5,176 bases of DNA from Flavobacteriaceae bacterium. GTDB taxonomy: Bacteria; Bacteroidota; Bacteroidia; Flavobacteriales; Flavobacteriaceae. Below the pieces are notes generated by a model. The model did not search any database. It was not told the origin of the DNA and worked only from the letters and a program-made list of their open reading frames with translations. The position numbers were made by a program, and so were the translations under genes. Positions 1-5,176 of this stretch are shown here, piece by piece. How positions within the stretch are numbered: the stretch's first letter is position 1; each line of letters opens with the position of its first letter. The stretch is from NCBI GenBank assembly GCA_013042255.1, contig JABDQK010000248.1, positions 1 to 5,176 on the forward strand, read 5' to 3'.

Positions 1-513
1 GGTCTGAAATGACCCATCGGCAATGGAGACGTAGGCCCGAACATTTTTTGGGGTATCATAGGCTATAACATAGGCGGGAAGGGGTTTACCCCTGTATTCG
101 TGATGGCTGCCGGCTTCCTCAAGTAGCTCAATACTCTTGACTTCCAATTCTGGCAACATATAATTTCCTGCTATCTGCAAAGCCTCCTCCTGTGTTACCT
201 TTCCCTTTTTATCCCCTGTTTCCGCATCCACCAAATAGGAATCGTTGATCCAGTAATAAGGCCTGCCCCCTATTTCCCTCAATTCGAGGGAAGAGACTCC
301 TTTAATGTCGCCTGAAGAAACCGGATTTACCAGCTGGTCAAAAGCCATGGGAGTGTGATTCTCCTTCCGGAAATGATCCCCGTGTATCTCGTCGATATCT
401 GTCCAGCTAAAATAAATCCCACTCACGGTCCACATAAGGAACTGAATCCCCAGAAGTAGTCCCAGGTATCGATGTAACTTCCTGAATTTTCGTGTTGTTT
501 TTCTTTTCACCAT
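1..513 (-). CDS. PepSY-type membrane protein, N-terminal part (3' end outside window)
   Basis: This open frame of 171 codons runs without a stop to the left edge, so the C-terminus is missing. It starts at an ATG at 513-511; the same frame has a TAG at 525-523, so no earlier start is possible. The start is basic (MVKRKTTRKFRKLHRYLG) and leads into one clear membrane helix at about residues 17-37, ending GIYFSW. This matches the N-terminus of PepSY-associated membrane proteins of Bacteroidota. Residues 38-171 are a soluble, presumably periplasmic, part with PepSY-like features: an acidic stretch with His (DEIHGDHF), a repeat-like segment with VDAETG, and a helix TQEEALQIA. Related proteins are, from memory, roughly 200-250 residues and usually have another helix near the end. 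It begins 4 bases after the ATPase stop, which indicates co-transcription with the copper genes. Its biochemical role is unknown; an accessory role in metal reduction or export is only a guess. Identification as a PepSY-family protein is likely but rests on pattern recognition. Confidence 0.85.
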   Translation of the reverse strand, partial: MVKRKTTRKFRKLHRYLGLLLGIQFLMWTVSGIYFSWTDIDEIHGDHFRKENHTPMAFDQLVNPVSSGDIKGVSSLELREIGGRPYYWINDSYLVDAETGDKKGKVTQEEALQIAGNYMLPELEVKSIELLEEAGSHHEYRGKPLPAYVIAYDTPKNVRAYVSIADGSFQT

Positions 514-517
514 CTTC

Positions 518-3016
518 TCAGTCTATTTTGGCGGTCCGCAGACGGAGCGCATTGGCTATCACCGATACAGAACTAAAACTCATAGCGGCAGCAGCGATCA
601 TCGGGGATAAAAGTATACCAAAAAACGGGAATAGTACTCCGGCAGCCACAGGTACCCCGATGGTATTATACACCATGGCAAAAAACAGGTTTTGTTTGAT
701 GTTTTTCATCACTGTCCGACTTAAATTTTTGGCCCTGGCGATTCCCTGAAGATCACCTTTTACCAAAGTAATGGCTGCGCTCTCAATAGCCACGTCGGTA
801 CCGGTTCCCATGGCAATACCCACATCGCTTTTGGCCAGTGCCGGGGCATCATTGATCCCATCGCCTGCCATAGCCACCACTTTTCCTTCTTGTTGTAGTT
901 TTTCAACTTCCCGCAGTTTATCTTCTGGGAGCATGCCGGCTTTAAAATCGGCTAGTTCGAGTACATCGGCCACCGCTCTGGCAGTTGCCTGATTATCTCC
1001 GGTAAGCATAATCACATCTACTCCCTGCCGTTGCAAGGATTTAATTGCCTCCTTACTGCTCGACTTAATCTTATCTCCTATGACCACAAAGCCAACGACC
1101 TCAGAATTAATCGATAAAAAAGAAACTGTCTTACCCTGATTTTGAAAGCTACCGGACTTGTCCCTAACTGCGGGAGTAATTTTACTGCCAGACATTTCCA
1201 TCATTTTCTCATTGCCCAGGGCAAGTTCTTTCTTTTCTACTTTTCCTTCAACCCCTTTCCCGGTAACAGCATTAAATCCGTCTACATTTAGAAATTCCAC
1301 ACCTTTCTCTTTACCAAAAGACACTGTGGCCTCTGCTAAAGGATGCTCACTTAATTTATTCAAAGAAACTATGTATTGCATAATATCCTGCTCAGAAAAT
1401 AAAGAACTGGTGGCATTAAAAGATTCTACCGAAGGCTTACCTTCCGTAATAGTCCCGGTTTTATCAACGATAAGAGTATTTACCTTGTTCATTTTCTCCA
1501 GGGCTTCAGCATTCTTGATCAGAATGCCGTTCTGTGCGCCTTTACCAACCCCCACCATAACCGACATAGGAGTAGCCAGGCCCAGGGCACAGGGACAGGC
1601 GATAATAAGGACCGCGATTGCATTTATCAGGGCATAAACCTGAGCGGGTTCAGGACCCCAAACGGCCCATACCACATATGTAATTATCGAAATTAATACT
1701 ACAATCGGCACAAAATATCCGGATACCCTGTCGGCCAGATTTTGGATCGGAGCCTTACTCCTGCTCGCTTCATTTACCATTTGTATGATTTGGGACAGAA
1801 GGGTATCTGAACCAATTTTTTCAGCCTTCATCAGAAAAGACTGATTCCCGTTGATGGTCCCACTTGTCACCTTCTCACCTGCGCTTTTACTAACAGGAAT
1901 AGGCTCCCCGGTTATCATCGATTCGTCAATAGAGGTTTCTCCTTCAGTAACAACACCGTCAACCGGAATCTTCCCACCTGGTTTCACTCTCAGGATATCG
2001 CCTAATTGAATTTTATCTATGGCTACTTCCTCTTCTTTACCATCTTTAACTCGAATTGCTTTATTGGGTGCCAGTTTCAGCAATTCCTTTACGGCAGAGT
2101 TCGTTTTACTATGTGCCCTGGCTTCCAGTACCTGCCCCAATAAAACCAGGGTCAGAATAACAGTGGCAGCCTCAAAATACACATGAACACTTCCGTTCTC
2201 AGCCTTAAACTGGGAGGGGAAAAAATCAGGAAAAAACAGGCCGAACACGCTAAACAACCATGCAACCCCCGCACCAATACCAATGAGGGTAAACATATTG
2301 AGGTTCATAGTCTTTATACTCCGGTATGCGCGTTCAAAAAACATCCATGTAGTATAAAAAACCACCGGCAGCGATAGCGCAAACTGAACCCAGTTCCAGC
2401 TTTTCTGTGAAAGGATACTATACAGGGGGTTGTTTTCAATCATTTCTGACATCGCAATCAGAAAAATTGGCAGCGTAAATAAAACGGAGAGCCAGAATTT
2501 CCCCAGCAAGGCCTTATATGATTTTTCCTCCGCAGACAGATCGGGTTCTACAGCTACCAGTTCCATCCCACAGATAGGACAGCTTCCGGGTTCATCACGC
2601 ACGACCTCAGGATGCATCGGACAGGTATATGTAGTTCCGGAAGTGGTCGATATACTCTGTTCCTCCACCAGGGCCATCCCACATACAGGGCAATCCCCGG
2701 GCCCATCATAGGTTTTATCCCCCTCACAATGCATGGGGCAGTAGAAAGTACCTGTTCCTTTACCCTGAGGGCTTTTTTCTTCTTTCGCTGCTGGGGCAGC
2801 TGTTTTGTGTTTATGAATACTGTATCGGCCGCCATCTTCTTCCAGGGCATGTTGAAGTTTTTCGAACGGCACATGGGCCTCCATTTCCAAGGTGGCAGTA
2901 GCTTTTTCCAGATGCACATCTGCCTTTTCTACTCCTTCAACCTTTGAGAGTATCTCCTCCACATGTTTCCTGCAACCATTGCAGGTCATTCCCTGTACGT
3001 GATAGGTGTGTTTCAT
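518..3016 (-). CDS. copA: Cu(+)-exporting P1B-type ATPase with HMA and two heavy-metal-binding domains
   Basis: Complete inner-membrane pump of 832 residues that uses ATP to export Cu(I), possibly also Ag(I), from the cytoplasm. Residues 1-68 are an HMA domain with GMTCNGC (Cys12, Cys15). Two short heavy-metal-binding domains follow: 92-115 (CPMHC at 93-97, CPVCGM at 109-114) and 131-152 (CPMH at 132-135, CPICGM at 146-151). Eight membrane segments are expected, near 173-190, 209-223, 240-262, 278-296, 433-452, 460-482, 774-795 and 796-822. Catalytic motifs are intact: TGE at 369-371, DKTGT at 518-522 (phosphorylated Asp518), SEHPLA at 556-561, TGDN at 672-675 and GDGIND at 718-723. Transport-site residues are CPC at 474-476, Tyr783-Asn784 in helix 7 and Met812/Ser813/Ser816 in helix 8, the set known for the Cu(+) P1B-1 class rather than the Zn/Cd/Pb class. 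The ATG lies 3 bases after the stop of the upstream DUF3347 gene, and the next gene begins 4 bases after its TGA. The symbol reflects family; paralogues in the genome could carry it instead. Confidence 0.97.
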   Translation of the reverse strand: MKHTYHVQGMTCNGCRKHVEEILSKVEGVEKADVHLEKATATLEMEAHVPFEKLQHALEEDGGRYSIHKHKTAAPAAKEEKSPQGKGTGTFYCPMHCEGDKTYDGPGDCPVCGMALVEEQSISTTSGTTYTCPMHPEVVRDEPGSCPICGMELVAVEPDLSAEEKSYKALLGKFWLSVLFTLPIFLIAMSEMIENNPLYSILSQKSWNWVQFALSLPVVFYTTWMFFERAYRSIKTMNLNMFTLIGIGAGVAWLFSVFGLFFPDFFPSQFKAENGSVHVYFEAATVILTLVLLGQVLEARAHSKTNSAVKELLKLAPNKAIRVKDGKEEEVAIDKIQLGDILRVKPGGKIPVDGVVTEGETSIDESMITGEPIPVSKSAGEKVTSGTINGNQSFLMKAEKIGSDTLLSQIIQMVNEASRSKAPIQNLADRVSGYFVPIVVLISIITYVVWAVWGPEPAQVYALINAIAVLIIACPCALGLATPMSVMVGVGKGAQNGILIKNAEALEKMNKVNTLIVDKTGTITEGKPSVESFNATSSLFSEQDIMQYIVSLNKLSEHPLAEATVSFGKEKGVEFLNVDGFNAVTGKGVEGKVEKKELALGNEKMMEMSGSKITPAVRDKSGSFQNQGKTVSFLSINSEVVGFVVIGDKIKSSSKEAIKSLQRQGVDVIMLTGDNQATARAVADVLELADFKAGMLPEDKLREVEKLQQEGKVVAMAGDGINDAPALAKSDVGIAMGTGTDVAIESAAITLVKGDLQGIARAKNLSRTVMKNIKQNLFFAMVYNTIGVPVAAGVLFPFFGILLSPMIAAAAMSFSSVSVIANALRLRTAKID

Positions 3017-3019
3017 TTC

Positions 3020-3559
3020 TTACTCGGTAAAAGTTTCTGTGATCTTACCACAGTTAAGCATTTTAGATCCAAAATAAGGATTCCTGATCACAGATTCTGC
3101 GGATAACCAGGACGCGCCATCATTGTTAAATGCCATCGGACAATACTGTTTGTATATTGCTCCACCCGCCAGCTGGTCCTTTATAACCGGCTCAAGGAGT
3201 GTAGTAAGCTCCGAAAAAAGTAGGCGCTGCGATTCCAATTCATCAGAAGCACCGATCAATATAACAACCTCATTAATTTTTCCGTAATCTCCTCCCTCAA
3301 TAGAATCAAATTCCATGGCCGCTTTTGAGGCTTTTTCAGCATCAGATTCGATCAATGCATTCCGCAGTTGGATATACCTATCGAAAATATCCCCGGCCTC
3401 GGCACTGTTGAAAGTGATTTTTGAATCCTTCCTTGCCATTGTCTTTACACTTACCTGATCATTGCTATTTTCAACATTTGATGTTTTATTTTCTTTACAT
3501 GAAAATACAAGCACTGTAAGAACAAAGGCGAAAATATTAGTTTTCTTTAGTGTTTTCAT
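3020..3559 (-). CDS. DUF3347 lipoprotein, candidate periplasmic copper-binding protein
   Basis: Complete gene of 179 residues. The N-terminus has a basic start, a hydrophobic stretch at about 8-19 and a plausible lipobox VFSC with Cys21, followed by a polar Asn/Ser/Lys linker. It is therefore probably a lipidated protein outside the cytoplasm. Residues 48-175 form a DUF3347 domain: a mostly helical part beginning near Phe59 (FDRYIQLRNALI) and a conserved C-terminal motif with CPMA at 140-143, WLS at 151-153, IRNPYFG at 158-164 and ML-x-CG at 167-171. Cys140, Met142, Met167 and Cys170 are the obvious candidate metal ligands. The same motif, with the same 30-residue Cys-to-Cys distance, ends the adaptor encoded just upstream. 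The helical part here is about 17 residues shorter than in that domain. Downstream the Cu-ATPase begins after 3 bases. No function is established for DUF3347 to my knowledge; a CusF-like copper carrier is inferred from the ligands and the context. The start at 3559 is supported by the signal sequence that follows it at once. Confidence 0.9.
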   Translation of the reverse strand: MKTLKKTNIFAFVLTVLVFSCKENKTSNVENSNDQVSVKTMARKDSKITFNSAEAGDIFDRYIQLRNALIESDAEKASKAAMEFDSIEGGDYGKINEVVILIGASDELESQRLLFSELTTLLEPVIKDQLAGGAIYKQYCPMAFNNDGASWLSAESVIRNPYFGSKMLNCGKITETFTE

Positions 3560-3625
3560 ATCGATTAATGATAAAATAATTAGACTTAAAATATTTGTTG
3601 ACGTTTATTAGATTATTTTTCATTC
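3560..3625. other. AT-rich intergenic spacer within the copper operon
   Basis: These 66 bases separate the adaptor stop from the DUF3347 lipoprotein start and form the only sizeable gap between genes in the window; the others are 3 and 4 bases. The stretch is strongly AT-rich. I searched for a Bacteroidota-type promoter (TTG about 19-21 bases before TAnnTTTG) and found no pair with acceptable spacing. There is no GC-rich hairpin with a T tract. An 8-base AT-only inverted repeat (AAAATAAT at 3573-3580, ATTATTTT at 3612-3619) has a 31-base loop and is weak. No Shine-Dalgarno-like sequence precedes the ATG at 3559, which is usual in this phylum. Confidence 0.6.
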
Positions 3626-5176
3626 TTACAATTCTCCTCTGACGCTCCCACAAGTGAGCATGGCCTCTCCGTAATAAGGGTTTCTTATCTCCTTTGAAGA
3701 ACTGAGCCAGTCTGCACCCTTGTTACTATTAGCCATTGGGCAATGAAGTATATATAGAGCTTCTGAATTGGCATTAAATACCCTTTCGATGTATATCATA
3801 TGGATTGACACCTTTTCGAAAGACTTTCTGATCTCATCGAGTGTATTCATATTTGGAATTTGTTCTACAGCTTTTTTAATTTCACTACTCTGATTTATCC
3901 AGACTTGCTGAGCTTCTCCTGTAAATAAGGATTTTTTTATACTTCCAAGATTTTTGATAAATCTGGAACCGGTATTTTTGGCTTTCTCCAGATCATCGTT
4001 GACCAATGCATCCTTTATCGCCAGATAATCCTCAAACATGGTAATAAGGGCTGTTTTGGCCTCCTGACTTACATTATAGGATTCGTTTTCGATTGTGATT
4101 GAAGAACGAAAATCATTTTGTACACCCGTATCGCCATGGTTGTGGCCCGTCATTGCAGGACCGCCTTCAGGATTCATCATACTGGGTTTTCCAGCTAATT
4201 GTGCAGCAGCATCAATGCTGAAGGTGCCATTAACGGCTATCTCTTCTCCAGCCTGAAGACCGTCTTTTATAACAAACCCATTTCCCAGCGCAGGCCCAAG
4301 GGTCACAGTCCTCATTGTAAAATCCACCCCGGCTGAAGTTTCTTTCTTAACGTACACAACAGAACGCTCCCCGGTCCACATTACTGCCGATTTAGGAATG
4401 ACTACCGCATCTGATTGTACAGGTAATTTTGCTTTCACCTCAGCAGACACAAACATTTCAGGTTTCAGCCTCAGGTCGCCATTATCAACCTCAACCCTTG
4501 CTTTGGCCACCCGTGTCATAGGATCCAGTACCGGATCGATAAAAGAAATTCTACCAGTGAAATTCTCTCCCGGAAGGGATTGAACAGATAGAGATACCTC
4601 ATCGCCTTTCTTTATCCAGGCCATGTCTGATTCGTAAATATCCAGCAAAATCCATACTTTTTTGAGATTGGCAATCTGATAGATGACCTGGCCCCTGTTT
4701 ACATAATCGCCGAGGTTGACGTTTTTCTCAGTTACATAACCCGATATATCGGCGAGTATGGGCAATTCTTCACGAATTTTTCCCGTTTCGAGTATTTGCG
4801 TCACCTGCCTTTCTGAAAGTTTCCAGTTTCTGAGTTTTTCCTTGGCTGATTCAAAAAGTATTGGTTGGGTCCCGGCAATTTTCCTGGCCTCAAAGAGCTC
4901 TTCCTGGGCATTGACAAGTTCAGGAGAATAAACAGTTGCCAGTACCTGGCCACGGTTGACATATTCCCCTGTAAAATTTACTGCCAGTCTCTCGATACGC
5001 CCGGGTATATGTGACGATTGAGAATAAACCTGGCGTTCATCAGGTTGTACTTTCCCATTGATACGCAATAGCTTTACCGGTTTGGTCTTCCCGACAATTT
5101 CGGTAGAAACACTGGCAATCTGCATAGCTGTCTGCGACATACGAATTGCCGCGGGATCAGATTCGGTTCCATCGCC
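3626..5176 (-). CDS. CusB-like RND efflux periplasmic adaptor with C-terminal DUF3347 domain (5' end outside window)
   Basis: The last 516 codons of a membrane fusion protein that links an RND pump to an outer-membrane channel for metal export from the periplasm. Numbering is from the first visible codon. The ATG at 5140-5138 is unlikely to be the start: the frame stays open to the edge, and the segment around it (IRMSQTAMQIASVSTEIVG) is the usual internal segment of CusB-type adaptors, after the signal and N-terminal region. Order of parts: lipoyl-like half-motifs at about 56-87 and 139-170 (each with G-x-YVNRGQV), a helical hairpin between them, a beta-barrel at about 172-250 (VWILLDIYESD, then DPVLDPMTRVAKARVEV), and a membrane-proximal part at about 255-325 (VVIPKSAV). 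A Met/His-containing linker at 333-351 follows, with Met333, Met334, Met342, His345 and His347. Residues 367-516 are a DUF3347 domain with HCPMA at 478-482, Trp491, NPYYG at 499-503, Met506 and Cys509. The copper ATPase downstream makes Cu(I)/Ag(I) the likely substrate. The partner pump and channel genes are not in the window. Confidence 0.94.
   Translation of the reverse strand, partial: GDGTESDPAAIRMSQTAMQIASVSTEIVGKTKPVKLLRINGKVQPDERQVYSQSSHIPGRIERLAVNFTGEYVNRGQVLATVYSPELVNAQEELFEARKIAGTQPILFESAKEKLRNWKLSERQVTQILETGKIREELPILADISGYVTEKNVNLGDYVNRGQVIYQIANLKKVWILLDIYESDMAWIKKGDEVSLSVQSLPGENFTGRISFIDPVLDPMTRVAKARVEVDNGDLRLKPEMFVSAEVKAKLPVQSDAVVIPKSAVMWTGERSVVYVKKETSAGVDFTMRTVTLGPALGNGFVIKDGLQAGEEIAVNGTFSIDAAAQLAGKPSMMNPEGGPAMTGHNHGDTGVQNDFRSSITIENESYNVSQEAKTALITMFEDYLAIKDALVNDDLEKAKNTGSRFIKNLGSIKKSLFTGEAQQVWINQSSEIKKAVEQIPNMNTLDEIRKSFEKVSIHMIYIERVFNANSEALYILHCPMANSNKGADWLSSSKEIRNPYYGEAMLTCGSVRGEL

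Noticed and set aside
1158..1637. Plus-strand open frame of 159 codons opposite the ATPase
   Set aside because: It lies entirely antisense to the conserved catalytic core of the ATPase, has a low-complexity Ser/Thr/Phe-rich product and no recognisable domain. It is a shadow of the real gene.
2561..2743. Nucleotide-level tandem repeat encoding the two short metal-binding domains
   Set aside because: The protein motifs repeat, but the DNA of the two copies differs at many positions, so this is an old domain duplication and not a recent repeat worth annotating as such.
2554..2947. Overlapping open frames on both strands across the ATPase N-terminus (121 codons minus, 111 codons plus)
   Set aside because: The ATPase frame here encodes clear HMA and heavy-metal-binding motifs. 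The alternative products are rich in Trp, Cys and Lys or Phe with no family resemblance and are explained by reading the same DNA out of frame.
3573..3619. Inverted repeat AAAATAAT / ATTATTTT as a possible terminator or operator
   Set aside because: The arms are only 8 bases, all A and T, with a 31-base loop in a very AT-rich spacer, so such a match is expected by chance and would form no stable hairpin.
5138..5140. ATG as the start codon of the RND adaptor
   Set aside because: The frame continues open through 12 more codons to the window edge, and the sequence around this Met is the usual internal segment of CusB-like adaptors. No signal peptide follows the Met, although the protein must be exported.

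Overview
The window is one stretch of a copper (possibly also silver) export and detoxification operon, most likely from a member of the Bacteroidota, probably Flavobacteriia. The evidence for that assignment is the gene content (an RND adaptor ending in a DUF3347 domain, a free-standing DUF3347 lipoprotein, a Cu-ATPase with paired heavy-metal-binding domains, and a PepSY protein), the AT-rich spacer, and starts without clear Shine-Dalgarno sequences. The genus cannot be read from this sequence. All four genes lie on the minus strand, so transcription runs from the right edge to the left edge.

Layout in transcription order: (1) 5176-3626, an RND-type periplasmic adaptor (CusB-like) whose 5' end lies outside the window and whose C-terminus is a DUF3347 domain. 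(2) 3625-3560, a 66-base AT-rich spacer. (3) 3559-3020, a small predicted lipoprotein that is essentially a second DUF3347 domain. (4) 3016-518, a complete Cu(+)-type P1B ATPase of 832 residues with an HMA domain and two short Cys/Met/His heavy-metal-binding domains before the first membrane helix. (5) 513-1, the first 171 codons of a PepSY-type membrane protein that runs off the left edge. The last three genes are separated by only 3 and 4 bases, so they almost certainly share a transcript.

Working model (inference from family knowledge): the ATPase moves Cu(I) from the cytoplasm across the inner membrane. The DUF3347 lipoprotein and the DUF3347 tail of the adaptor handle the metal in the periplasm. 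The adaptor passes it to an RND pump and outer-membrane channel, which are not in this window and probably lie beyond the right edge. The PepSY protein is an accessory membrane protein of unknown role. The most interesting point is the pair of DUF3347 domains, one fused and one free, which keep the same Cys-to-Cys spacing and may form a copper relay comparable to CusF and CusB. No RNA genes, mobile elements, CRISPR arrays or convincing terminators were seen.
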